Assembly (NCBI RefSeq): GCF_002803515.1
Contig: NZ_PHQX01000003.1
Coordinates: 124,001 to 188,000, forward strand
DNA: 64,000 nucleotides
From: Stenotrophomonas lactitubi
Lineage (GTDB): Bacteria; Pseudomonadota; Gammaproteobacteria; Xanthomonadales; Xanthomonadaceae
Direction of reading: 5' to 3'
Position numbers and translations under genes: made by a program. Positions within the stretch are counted from its first letter, which is position 1. Each line of letters begins with the position of its first letter. Below, piece after piece: positions 44,303 to 52,209 of the stretch. The notes beneath the pieces are model-generated. The model had not been told where the DNA came from. It was given only the letters and a program-made list of their open reading frames with translations, and searched no databases.

Positions 44303-44881
44303 ATGATCCTCGACCTGGTCCGCCATGCCGGCAACGGTCGTGATGAGTTCCTCGATGGCCGCAGCGATCCGCCGCAGCTGGCCCGCCTGCCGCAGGAGCT
44401 GGTCGATGCCTATGCCGGGCAGTCGTGGGAACGGGTGATCAGTTCGCCGCGCCTGCGCTCGCTGCATACGGCGATGGCACTGGCCACACCGCGCGCGCTG
44501 GACGTGGAGGCGGACGAGGAGTGGGAAGAGCTGGATTTCGGCGACTGGGATGGCCAATCGCTGTTCGACCTGCCGGAAGACGCATTGGCCGCCTTCCACG
44601 CGGATCCGCACGCGTTTCCGCCGCCGCATGGCGAGAGCTGGGGCCATTTCGAACGGCGCATCGCACGCGCGCTGGATCGACTGCTGGACGACGACGACCC
44701 GGCGCCGACGGTAGTGGTCAGCCACGGTGGTCCGCTGCGCATGGTGCTGTCGCAGGTATGTGGCCTGCCGATGTCGTTGTGCTGGGCGTTGCGCATCGAC
44801 CACGGCACGCGCCTGCGCGTGTGGGTCGAGCGCGGTGAAGCCGGGCTGGTGGGTGAGCTGCTGGAGCTGCAGCAGCCCTGA
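44303..44881 (+). CDS. Histidine phosphatase family protein (CobC-like)
   Basis: 192 residues. The phosphatase His is in MILDLVRHAGNGRDEF, the second in VVVSHGGPLRMVL, with ISSPRLRSLHTA in between, the phosphoglycerate-mutase-like fold. Standing divergent from the cobalamin riboswitch/btuB it may be the alpha-ribazole-5'-phosphatase CobC, but the RHAGNG motif differs from the usual RHGET, so the exact function is uncertain. No other cobalamin genes are here. Confidence 0.8.
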   Translation: MILDLVRHAGNGRDEFLDGRSDPPQLARLPQELVDAYAGQSWERVISSPRLRSLHTAMALATPRALDVEADEEWEELDFGDWDGQSLFDLPEDALAAFHADPHAFPPPHGESWGHFERRIARALDRLLDDDDPAPTVVVSHGGPLRMVLSQVCGLPMSLCWALRIDHGTRLRVWVERGEAGLVGELLELQQP

Positions 44882-44912
44882 GCGCGCTCGCCGGGCATGG
44901 CCCGGCGCTACC
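44882..44912. repeat. SMAG repeat
   Basis: GCGCTCGCCGGGCATGGCCC then GGCGCTACC, a single unit between convergent genes. Confidence 0.7.
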
Positions 44913-44914
44913 GA

Positions 44915-45277
44915 TCAATCCTCGTCGGTGCTTTCGGCCGCGCCTTCTTCGCCGTCGTCCTCGGCGCCGAAGCGCTGCTCATGCACCGGGCCTGATGCCG
45001 GGCCTGCCGCCTTCAGCGGATGCACGGCGATACGTGCTTCGTAGTCCTGCACCAGCGCGGTGCGCTGCGGTTCGCTCAGTTCCTGCCAGTGGCAATCCAG
45101 CAGCGCACCTTCCAGCGAATACAGCAGGTTGAGGCTGGGCTTGAAGCCGGCACGCTTGACCTTGACGAAGGCGCCGACGGCACCGATGGCGACCAGATCC
45201 TCGCGGCTGCGCAGGCCTACCTGGCGCAGCCACGCCGCACTCTTCGGGCCGATGTTGCGCAGCTTGACCGCGCTCAC
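44915..45277 (-). CDS. TfoX C-terminal domain protein
   Basis: 120 residues from a GTG that overlaps the preceding stop. VKLRNIGPKSAAWLRQVGL, LVAIGAVGAFVKVKRAG and LNLLYSLEGALLDCHW match the TfoX C-terminal helix-hairpin-helix domain. An acidic tail ends it. The TfoX N-terminal domain is missing, so it is a stand-alone C-domain protein; DNA binding is possible, a competence role is not shown. Confidence 0.85.
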   Translation of the reverse strand: MSAVKLRNIGPKSAAWLRQVGLRSREDLVAIGAVGAFVKVKRAGFKPSLNLLYSLEGALLDCHWQELSEPQRTALVQDYEARIAVHPLKAAGPASGPVHEQRFGAEDDGEEGAAESTDED

Positions 45278-45756
45278 TTCAACGCCCCGACGAACACGTG
45301 GGCGATGGCTTCCAGACCGGCCTGGTCTTCAGCATCGAAGCGGCTGACGATGGGGCTGTCGATATCGAACACGCCGATCAGCTCCTCACCCCGGACCAAT
45401 GGCACCACCAGCTCCGAGCGCGATGCGGCATCGCAGGCGATATGGCCGGGGAAGGCCTCCACGTCTTCGATGCGCTGGGTCACGCGCTGGCTGGCGGCCG
45501 CACCGCACACGCCCTTGTCCAGCGGAATGCGTACGCAGGCCGGCAGGCCCTGGAACGGACCGACCACCAGTTCCTTGCCGTCATACAGGTAGAAACCCAC
45601 CCAGTTCAGGTCGGGCAGGGCGTGGTAGACCAGAGCAGCGAGGTTGGCCGCATTGGCGATGCGGTCGGACTCGCCGTAGACCAGGCCACGGGCCTGTTCC
45701 AGCAGCTGGGCGTATTGTTCCGGCTTGCTGCCGGTGAGCGAGGCGTTGGCGAACAT
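45274..45756 (-). CDS. msrC: Free methionine-(R)-sulfoxide reductase (GAF type)
   Basis: 160 residues, a single GAF domain. LNWVGFYLYDGKELVVGPFQ, the three Cys residues in PACVRIP, GVCGAA and HIACDAASRSELVVP match fRMsr enzymes. It reduces free Met-R-sulfoxide in the cytoplasm via thioredoxin. Its stop overlaps the TfoX-like gene (GTGA), suggesting one transcript. Confidence 0.93.
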   Translation of the reverse strand: MFANASLTGSKPEQYAQLLEQARGLVYGESDRIANAANLAALVYHALPDLNWVGFYLYDGKELVVGPFQGLPACVRIPLDKGVCGAAASQRVTQRIEDVEAFPGHIACDAASRSELVVPLVRGEELIGVFDIDSPIVSRFDAEDQAGLEAIAHVFVGALK

Positions 45757-45823
45757 GGCCGCAGTCTAGCAAGCGTGCCGGGCCAGCGATAATGCAGGCT
45801 CTGTTGCCCTGCTGGAGCCTGTG

Positions 45824-46510
45824 ATGTCCCTGCCTGCCACGTTGCCGACGGCCCTGTTCGTCACCGGCACCGATACCGAGATCGGCAAGACCGCCGCCAG
45901 TACCGCGCTGCTGCATGCGCTGCGCCGGCGCGGCCTGCGCGCGGTCGGCATGAAGCCAGTGGCCAGCGGCAGCCACGATCTGGGGCAGGGCCTGCGCAAC
46001 GACGACGCGCTGGCACTGCAGGCCGCCAGCCTGCCGGTGCCGGACTATGCCGATCTGAACCCCTACGCATTGCGCCAGCCGTTGGCGCCGGAGCTGGCGG
46101 CGGCAGAAGATGGCGTGCGCATCGAACTGTCCCCGATCGTGGCGGCCTTCGAACGCCTGCGCGCACAGGCCGACGTGGTAGTGGTCGAAGGCGTGGGCGG
46201 CTGGCTGGCGCCGCTGTCGGCGCAGCTGGACCAGCTTGATCTGGTGCGAGCGCTGCGGCTGCCAGTGGTGCTGGTGGTCGGCCTGCGCCTGGGCTGCGTC
46301 AACCACGCGCGCCTGACCACACAATCGCTGCAGGCCAGCGGCGTGGACTGCCTGGGCTGGATCGGCAACCACATCGATCCGTCGATGCAGCGCCAGGACG
46401 AGAATTTCGCGACCCTGCAGCAGCGCCTGCCGATGCCCTGCTGGGGACGGCTGCCGCATCTGCCGGAAGCCGGTGGCGAAGCATTGAGCACACACCTGCA
46501 CGACGCGTGA
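45824..46510 (+). CDS. bioD: Dethiobiotin synthetase BioD
   Basis: 228 residues. P-loop GTDTEIGKTAAS, MKPVASG and VVVEGVGGWLAPLS match BioD. It makes dethiobiotin from DAPA, CO2 and ATP. The ATG at 45824 has GGAG six bases upstream, better than the GTG at 45821. Other bio genes are not in the window. Confidence 0.95.
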   Translation: MSLPATLPTALFVTGTDTEIGKTAASTALLHALRRRGLRAVGMKPVASGSHDLGQGLRNDDALALQAASLPVPDYADLNPYALRQPLAPELAAAEDGVRIELSPIVAAFERLRAQADVVVVEGVGGWLAPLSAQLDQLDLVRALRLPVVLVVGLRLGCVNHARLTTQSLQASGVDCLGWIGNHIDPSMQRQDENFATLQQRLPMPCWGRLPHLPEAGGEALSTHLHDA

Positions 46511-46590
46511 GGGTAGCGCCGGGCCATGCCCGGCGAGCGCTCAGCGCGGCAGGCAGAGAAGCCGCCGGGCATGGCCCGGCGCTACCGATC
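46511..46590. repeat. SMAG/GTAG repeats
   Basis: GGTAGCGCCGGGCCATGCCC at 46512 faces CCGGGCATGGCCCGGCG then CTACC near 46565, an inverted pair between convergent genes. Confidence 0.8.
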
Positions 46591-46592
46591 CA

Positions 46593-48035
46593 TCAGCGCG
46601 CCACCAGCTCCCGCGCGATCGCACCCAACCGTTCCACCGCACCGATGAAGCGCGCGTCCAGGGTCTGGCAACACGACAACCGCAGGCAATGCCGGTACCG
46701 CGCGCCACGCGAATACACCTGGCCCGGCATGAACACGATGTCCTCTGCCAGTGCGCGCTCGAACAGTTCACGGGTGTCCACGCCCGGCAGCTCCAGCCAC
46801 AACAGGAATCCTCCCTGCGGCTCGGTGGCGCAGGTGCCGGCCGGGAAATGTTCGGCGACCAGTTGCCGCAGGCGACCGACCTGCTCGCGGTACAACCGGC
46901 GCATGCGATGCAGGTGGTGCTCGTAGCTGCCTGCTTCCAGGTAAGCGGCCACCGCATCACCGAGCAGCTGCGGTTCGCCGCCGGTGGACTGGAATTTGAG
47001 CAGCGCGATGCGCTCGGCGAAGCGTCCGCCATCAAGCCAGCCGATCCGGTAGTCCGGTGCCAGCGTCTTCGAAAAGCCACCGACCACCATCACCCAACCA
47101 TCGCGGTCGAACGCCTTCAGCAAGGGCGCCGGCGGCTCGCAGAACTGCAGTTCGGCGTACACCGCATCTTCGATCAGCGGCAGCTGGCGTGCGTTGACCA
47201 GCTCGGCCAAGCGTTGCTTGTCGGCGATCGGCATCGTACAGCCCAGAGGGTTGTGTACGGTCGGCATCACCACCAGCGCCGCCAGCGGTGTGTGCTCCAG
47301 CAGTGCTTCCAGCGCATCCACGTCCAGGCCGCGCTGCGGATGGGTGGGCAGTTCGATCGGCTGCAGGCCGAGGGTGGTCAGCAAGGGGTACAGGTTGAAG
47401 TACGAGGGCGCCTCGATGCCGACGGCATCACCGGCCTGGGTGACCGCGCGCAGGGCCAGCTGCAGTGCCTCCATCGCGCCATGGGTCAGCAGCAGGCGCT
47501 CGGCATGGGTATGCAGGCCCAGCCGGGGCCCACGCCGCACGATCTGCGCCAGCAGGCGTTGCGAACCGTTGGGGCGCGCATAGGTCTCCACGGTCTGCTG
47601 GCCATGGCGCAGCACCTGCGCGGTGTGCCGGGCCAGCTGCGCGCCCGGGTAGAACTGTCGTCCGCGCGGGCCGGCAAAGGCCAGGTCGACCACGCCGGGG
47701 CGGCGCTGTGCTTCCAGCACGCGGGCCATCAGCACCTGCTGCAGCGGTGCAGTGGGTGCTGACGGTGTATCGCGCAGCGAACGTTGCGGTGCCGACAGTC
47801 GCGGCGCGACTTCGAAGCCGGCCTTCGGCCGCGGAATGACCAGTCCGGCGTCCTCCAGCTGGCGATAGGCCGCAATCACGGTGTTCAGGCTGAGCTGGCG
47901 CTGCGAAGCCATCTGCCGCAGCGACGGCAACCGGCTGCCGACCGGCAGGCGTCCGCCGTGGATGGCTTCAGCCAGCTCGTCCGACAGCCGCTGGTAGCGG
48001 GGCGGGATCATCGTGGTGGTGTCTTCTGTATCCAT
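46593..48035 (-). CDS. MocR/GntR-type regulator with aminotransferase domain
   Basis: About 480 residues. N-terminal GntR winged helix (YQRLSDELAEAIHGGRLPVG, QRQLSLNTVIAAYRQLEDAG) and a fold type I aminotransferase domain with the PLP lysine in GGFSKTLAPDYRIGW and the Asp in LPLIEDAVYAE. MocR proteins sense PLP or amino acids and often regulate adjacent genes. The start is uncertain: ATGs at 48050, 48035 and 48011 are all possible. The closest gene on that side, msrA, is transcribed toward it. Confidence 0.9.
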   Translation of the reverse strand: MDTEDTTTMIPPRYQRLSDELAEAIHGGRLPVGSRLPSLRQMASQRQLSLNTVIAAYRQLEDAGLVIPRPKAGFEVAPRLSAPQRSLRDTPSAPTAPLQQVLMARVLEAQRRPGVVDLAFAGPRGRQFYPGAQLARHTAQVLRHGQQTVETYARPNGSQRLLAQIVRRGPRLGLHTHAERLLLTHGAMEALQLALRAVTQAGDAVGIEAPSYFNLYPLLTTLGLQPIELPTHPQRGLDVDALEALLEHTPLAALVVMPTVHNPLGCTMPIADKQRLAELVNARQLPLIEDAVYAELQFCEPPAPLLKAFDRDGWVMVVGGFSKTLAPDYRIGWLDGGRFAERIALLKFQSTGGEPQLLGDAVAAYLEAGSYEHHLHRMRRLYREQVGRLRQLVAEHFPAGTCATEPQGGFLLWLELPGVDTRELFERALAEDIVFMPGQVYSRGARYRHCLRLSCCQTLDARFIGAVERLGAIARELVAR

Positions 48036-48133
48036 CGACTCGACCCGCATCTGGCTCTGTACCCATGATGCCGACGAGCCTAGCATGTCGGTGTCGGCCG
48101 GGCCTGATCGGGGCCGGGTCGATACTTCCCAAG

Positions 48134-48164
48134 CGCACGGCCCTGTGGCCGTGCGTCTTTTTTT
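48134..48164 (+). terminator. Orphan Rho-independent terminator
   Basis: A perfect 9-bp stem, CGCACGGCC / GGCCGTGCG, with loop CTGT followed by TC and seven T, reads on the plus strand. No plus-strand gene ends upstream of it within 1.6 kb. It may close a small RNA gene in 48050-48164, although I see no convincing promoter. Confidence 0.7.
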
Positions 48165-48170
48165 GTTGTG

Positions 48171-48237
48171 TGTAGAGCCGAGCCCATGCTCGGCTGCTGT
48201 TGGCGGAAGAGCAGCCGAGCATGGGCTCGGCTCTACA
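48171..48237. repeat. Perfect 28-bp inverted SMAG pair
   Basis: Bases 48171-48198 and 48210-48237 are exact complements with an 11-base spacer. Each arm is a GTAGAGCCGAGCCCATGCTC unit, so the pair can form one 28-bp hairpin or two small ones. Confidence 0.9.
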
Positions 48238-48248
48238 GAAGAGGGGTG

Positions 48249-48986
48249 TCACCGCATCGGCACCAGCGCCGGATCGCGGCGGTACAACGCCGGGAACTGC
48301 TTGCCCAGCGCGGCCAGCTTGGGCGCGTCGTAGTAGCGGATGTACGCGGCCTGCGGGTAGTTGCTCATGTAGTTCTGGTGGTAGCTCTCGGCCGGGTAGA
48401 AGCGCTGGCCACTGCCCACCTGGGTAACGATCGGCGCACGGTAGCTGCCCGCCTGGCCGAGCTGGCCGATGTAGGCGCGGCTTGCTGCCAGCTGGCGCGT
48501 GTCATCGACGAAGATCGCCGAGCGGTACTGGCTGCCGTGATCGGGCCCCTGCCGGTTGAGCTGGGTCGGGTCGTGCACCACCGAGAAGAACACCTGCATC
48601 AGCTGCCCATAGCTGACCTGGCGCGGGTCGTAGTCCACCTTCACCGCTTCGGCGTGGCCGGTGCGGCCACCGCTGACGCGCTCATAGCGGGCGTCGGTGG
48701 CACTGCCACCGATGTAACCGGACACCGCGTTGCTCACGCCTTTGACGTGCTGGAACACGCCCTGCACGCCCCAGAAACACCCACCGGCAAAGACCACGCT
48801 GGCATGGCTGGCGTCATCGCGGAAGGCCGCATCGCCGCTGGGCGCAGGCAACGCCTGCACCTGCGCCGTGGGCTCGGCTGCTGCGGCCACCGCGCCGTGG
48901 TCCACCAGCAGCACACCCGCGACCAGCGCGGTGGCAACCAGGCCGGCGACGCCGGCGGCAATGCCCTGTTCGAAGGAGAGTTTCAT
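48249..48986 (-). CDS. msrA: Exported methionine-S-sulfoxide reductase MsrA
   Basis: 245 residues. An N-terminal membrane segment or uncleaved signal ([20 protein letters not shown]) places the enzyme in the periplasm. The catalytic motif is [11 protein letters not shown], with [31 protein letters not shown] and the [11 protein letters not shown] end. Resolving Cys residues usual in other classes are absent from the C-terminus, so recycling probably uses an external thiol, presumably the thioredoxin domain of DipZ encoded just upstream. The second of two adjacent ATGs (48986) has better spacing from GGGAG. Confidence 0.94.
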   Translation of the reverse strand: MKLSFEQGIAAGVAGLVATALVAGVLLVDHGAVAAAAEPTAQVQALPAPSGDAAFRDDASHASVVFAGGCFWGVQGVFQHVKGVSNAVSGYIGGSATDARYERVSGGRTGHAEAVKVDYDPRQVSYGQLMQVFFSVVHDPTQLNRQGPDHGSQYRSAIFVDDTRQLAASRAYIGQLGQAGSYRAPIVTQVGSGQRFYPAESYHQNYMSNYPQAAYIRYYDAPKLAALGKQFPALYRRDPALVPMR

Positions 48987-49000
48987 CATGTGCTCCCGGT

Positions 49001-50770
49001 TCAACCGAAGGTGAAGGCGTAGGCCTGCACGCCTGCGTCGAGGAATTCGATCTCGAAACGATGCGGGCCGATCGTGCCGCGCTGGCGGATCAGCTGGTAC
49101 AGGCGGTGCTCGTTGACGGTGCCGGTGCCATCGGTCGCCACGTCGGCGCCGGCATCGGCCGCTGGCAGTGGCTTACCATCAAGCAGCACGCGGAAGCGCA
49201 CCGGCGTTCCGTCCTCGCCCGGTGCCAGCACCAGATGCAGGTCGCGGGCATGGAACTGGAAGGCGATGCGGCCGCCGGCCTGCTGCAGCTGTGCCGCTTC
49301 ATCGTCGACCCGCCACTGTCCGGACAGGCCCCATTGGTTCAGCGCCAGGGTGGACGGCAACGCGTAGCCGAAAGCTGCGTCGACGCGCTGCCCGCCCGGC
49401 GAGGCGAACTGCTCGGCACGTGCGTGGCCCAGGTAGGTTTCCGGCGAGCGCAGGTTGCCCATGTCGGCCTGCGTGGCTACGCCCTGCAGGTCGGCCGCAG
49501 CGGGGTCTGCAGGCGGTGGCAGGTCGGTCTGGCCGGCTTCCACCAGCAGACGACGGATCACCTGTTCGGAGTGCGCGTAGTTGCCCTCGCCGAACTGGTG
49601 ACCGCGGATGTTGCCCTGCGCGTCGATGAAGTAGTGCGCCGGCCAGTAGCGGTTGTTGAACGCGCGCCAGATCGAATACTGGTTGTCGAGCGCGACCGGG
49701 TACTCGACCTTCAGCTGCTGCACGGCCTTCATCACGTTGCGCGGGTCGCGCTCGAACGCGAACTCCGGCGTATGCACGCCGACCACCACCAGGCCATGGT
49801 CGCGGTAACGCTGCGCCCACTCGTGCACGAATGGCATCGCGCGCAGGCAGTTGATGCAGGAGTAGGTCCAGAAATCGATCAGCACCACCTTGCCGCGCAG
49901 CTGCTCGGCACTCAGCGGTGGGCTGTTGAGCCAGCCGGTGGCGCCGCTCAGCGAAGGCAGTGTGCCTTCCACCGGCAGCGGCGCGCCTGCCTGCCCGGCC
50001 GCCATCATCATCATCGGCGGTGCTGCTGCTGGTTGCGCGTCGGGCACGGCATCCAGCAGGCCCTGTTCGATGCGTGCGGTACTGACCGCGGACAGACGGG
50101 TCAGCAGGCCGGTGTCCCAGCCCAGGCCGATCGCCACTACCGCCAGCAGCGCGGCCACGCCCAGTACCCGACGCACCACATTGCCCAGGCCGAGCCGGGC
50201 CTGCAGCGCCCGGAACACGCGGCCACCCACCCACACCGCCAGCGCCAGCGCGGTGACTGCGCCCAGCGCGTAGGCCAGCAGCAGCGAACTGGTGCCGACG
50301 CTGGCGCCGTTCAGGGCGGCGCCGGTCAGCACCAGGCCGAGAATCGGGCCTGCGCAGGGCGCCCACAGCAGGCCGGTGGCGATGCCGATCAGCAGCGAAG
50401 TCCTGGCGCCGCCACGGCCGGCCGCATCAGCGGCGTCGGCACGCGCGCTCAGGCGCGCACCGATGCGCTGGAACGGCGCCAGCAGATGGTCGGCCAGTGT
50501 CGGCCACAGCAGCGCGATGGCGAACACGGCCATCAGCACCAGTGCCACCCAGCGGCCGATCTGGTTGGCCTGCGCCACCCACTGGCTGCCGACCGCGGCC
50601 AGGCTGGCAACCACGGTGAAGGTCAGCGCCATGCCCAGCAGCAGCGGCAGGGTGCTGCGCAGGAAAGGACGATCGGCGCGTGCGAACACGAACGGCAGCA
50701 CCGGCAGGATGCACGGGCTGAGCAGGGTCAGCACGCCCCCGAGATAGGCAAGCAGCAACAGCAGCATCAT
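49001..50770 (-). CDS. dipZ: DipZ: CcdA-thioredoxin fusion protein
   Basis: 589 residues. Residues 1-260 form a CcdA/DsbD-like membrane domain; its Cys pair lies in LLSPCILPVLPFV and LLWAPCAGPILG. A TlpA-like thioredoxin domain follows, with the active site FWTYSCINCLRAMPF. The last 150 residues are a beta-sandwich domain typical of DipZ. It carries reducing power from the cytoplasm to the periplasm. The ATG overlaps the stop of the exported msrB, and msrA starts 14 bases after its stop, so it is the likely electron donor for both reductases. Confidence 0.94.
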   Translation of the reverse strand: MMLLLLLAYLGGVLTLLSPCILPVLPFVFARADRPFLRSTLPLLLGMALTFTVVASLAAVGSQWVAQANQIGRWVALVLMAVFAIALLWPTLADHLLAPFQRIGARLSARADAADAAGRGGARTSLLIGIATGLLWAPCAGPILGLVLTGAALNGASVGTSSLLLAYALGAVTALALAVWVGGRVFRALQARLGLGNVVRRVLGVAALLAVVAIGLGWDTGLLTRLSAVSTARIEQGLLDAVPDAQPAAAPPMMMMAAGQAGAPLPVEGTLPSLSGATGWLNSPPLSAEQLRGKVVLIDFWTYSCINCLRAMPFVHEWAQRYRDHGLVVVGVHTPEFAFERDPRNVMKAVQQLKVEYPVALDNQYSIWRAFNNRYWPAHYFIDAQGNIRGHQFGEGNYAHSEQVIRRLLVEAGQTDLPPPADPAAADLQGVATQADMGNLRSPETYLGHARAEQFASPGGQRVDAAFGYALPSTLALNQWGLSGQWRVDDEAAQLQQAGGRIAFQFHARDLHLVLAPGEDGTPVRFRVLLDGKPLPAADAGADVATDGTGTVNEHRLYQLIRQRGTIGPHRFEIEFLDAGVQAYAFTFG

Positions 50771-51345
50771 CACGCTCCCGAAGTAGGGGAAGAACCCAGC
50801 GGCACGCGCCAGTCGCCGGCGGCGTCCTGTTGTGCAGCCCCGGGAATGAACGCCATCGCGGCGCCGTTCATGCAGTAGCGCAGTCCGGTCGGGCGCGGGC
50901 CGTCGTTGAACACGTGGCCGAGGTGGCCGCCACAACGACGGCAATGTGCTTCCACCCGCAACATGCCGAAGGTGGTGTCACGGTCCTCGCCGATGGCGTT
51001 GTGCAGCGGCGCCCAGAAGCTGGGCCAGCCGGTGTGGCTCTCGAACTTGGTGGACGACGAGAACAGCGGCAACGCGCAGCCGGCGCAGGCGAACGTACCC
51101 TGCCGGTGTTCCTTGTTCAGCGGGCTGCTCCAGGGGTGTTCGGTGGCCTGCTGGCGCAGCACGGCATACTGCGCCGGGCTCAGCAGCCGGCGCCACTCGG
51201 CATCGCTGCGGGCCACCTCGAACTGTCGCGAAGGCCGTGCCTCGGCAGCGGCGGGGGCAGCGCGGCTGCACGCGCCCAGGCCCAGCAGGCCGGCGGCGGT
51301 GACAGCACCGCCCAGGCCCAGCAGATGGCGGCGGGTGAGGGACAT
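50770..51345 (-). CDS. msrB: Exported methionine-R-sulfoxide reductase MsrB
   Basis: 191 residues. The N-terminus has a twin-Arg signal, TRRHLLGLGGAVTAAG, ending in GLGAC, which also fits a lipobox (Tat lipoprotein). The MsrB domain has CAGC and CRRC zinc pairs, SHTGWPSFWAPL, GHLGHVFNDG and the catalytic Cys in RYCMNGAAM. First gene of an msrB-dipZ-msrA operon; ATG overlap with dipZ shows coupled translation. Confidence 0.94.
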   Translation of the reverse strand: MSLTRRHLLGLGGAVTAAGLLGLGACSRAAPAAAEARPSRQFEVARSDAEWRRLLSPAQYAVLRQQATEHPWSSPLNKEHRQGTFACAGCALPLFSSSTKFESHTGWPSFWAPLHNAIGEDRDTTFGMLRVEAHCRRCGGHLGHVFNDGPRPTGLRYCMNGAAMAFIPGAAQQDAAGDWRVPLGSSPTSGA

Positions 51346-51398
51346 GGTGGACTCCGGGAAGGGGCGACGGGGTCATGCTGCGCCCCCTCCGGTCAACG

Positions 51399-51430
51399 AA
51401 TCCTCACGCAGGATTCAATTTTTCGTGAGG
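51399..51430. promoter_or_regulatory. Inverted repeats between msrB and OmpR-type regulator
   Basis: CCTCACG (51402-51408) and CGTGAGG (51424-51430) are perfect complements 15 bases apart. The overlapping AATCCT/AGGATT (51399 and 51410) is a smaller palindrome. They sit in the 144-base divergent region, a candidate operator for the two-component regulator. Confidence 0.45.
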
Positions 51431-51489
51431 TATCCACGCCGCTCCCGCGCCACAATGCGGGCAGCCTCCCCACTGGCCCGAACCTGCCG

Positions 51490-52209
51490 ATGTCCGCCAA
51501 ACGTGTCCTGATCGTTGAAGACGATGCCCATATCGCCGACCTGCTGCGCATGCACCTGGGTGATGAGGGCTATGAAGTCGCGCACGCCGCCAGCGGCGAT
51601 GCCGGCCTGCGCCTGATCGAACAGGAAGGCCCGTGGGATGCGCTGGTGCTGGACGTGATGCTGCCGGGCGTGGATGGCCTGCAGGTCTGCCAGCGTGCAC
51701 GCGCGATGGCGCGCTATGTGCCGATCATCATCATCAGTGCGCGCGGCAGCGAAACCCAGCGCATCGTCGGCCTGGAACTGGGCGCGGACGACTACCTGGC
51801 CAAGCCGTTCTCGATGGCGGAGCTGGTGGCACGCGTGCGTGCGCTGCTGCGCCGCGCCGAAGCCATGGCACAGAACGCGCGCATCGATGCCGGGGCGATC
51901 GAACTTGGCGGGCTGCGCCTGGACCCGGTCGCGCGTACTGCCGCCGTCGATGGCAATGCACTGGAACTGACACCGCGTGAGTTCGAACTGCTGCTGTTCT
52001 TTGCCCGCCACCCGGACCAGGTGTTTGCGCGGATGGAACTGCTCAACCAGGTCTGGGGCTACCAGCACGATGGTTACGAGCACACGGTCAACACCCACAT
52101 CAACCGCCTGCGCAGCAAGATCGAAACCGACCCGGGCAACCCACGGCGTCTGCTGACGGTATGGGGGCGCGGCTACAAGCTGGTCGACCCGGCCGGGGCG
52201 GCAGCATGA
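51490..52209 (+). CDS. OmpR family response regulator
   Basis: 239 residues. The receiver domain has acidic pocket VEDDAH, acceptor Asp in VLDVMLPGVDG (about residue 54) and KPFS. The winged-helix domain has the usual LTPREFELL, NQVWGYQHDGYEHTVN, HINRLRSKIE and VWGRGYKLV. ATG at 51490; stop overlaps the kinase start (ATGA). Divergent from the exported Msr operon, so control of that operon is plausible, by analogy with E. coli HprRS and msrPQ. Confidence 0.93.
   Translation: MSAKRVLIVEDDAHIADLLRMHLGDEGYEVAHAASGDAGLRLIEQEGPWDALVLDVMLPGVDGLQVCQRARAMARYVPIIIISARGSETQRIVGLELGADDYLAKPFSMAELVARVRALLRRAEAMAQNARIDAGAIELGGLRLDPVARTAAVDGNALELTPREFELLLFFARHPDQVFARMELLNQVWGYQHDGYEHTVNTHINRLRSKIETDPGNPRRLLTVWGRGYKLVDPAGAAA

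Noticed and set aside
44303..44881. Confident naming as cobC
   Set aside because: Position beside btuB is suggestive but the active-site region differs from characterised CobC, so the symbol was left empty.
49061..50878. A 605-codon plus-strand frame opposite dipZ
   Set aside because: Antisense shadow of a gene with clear CcdA and thioredoxin motifs.
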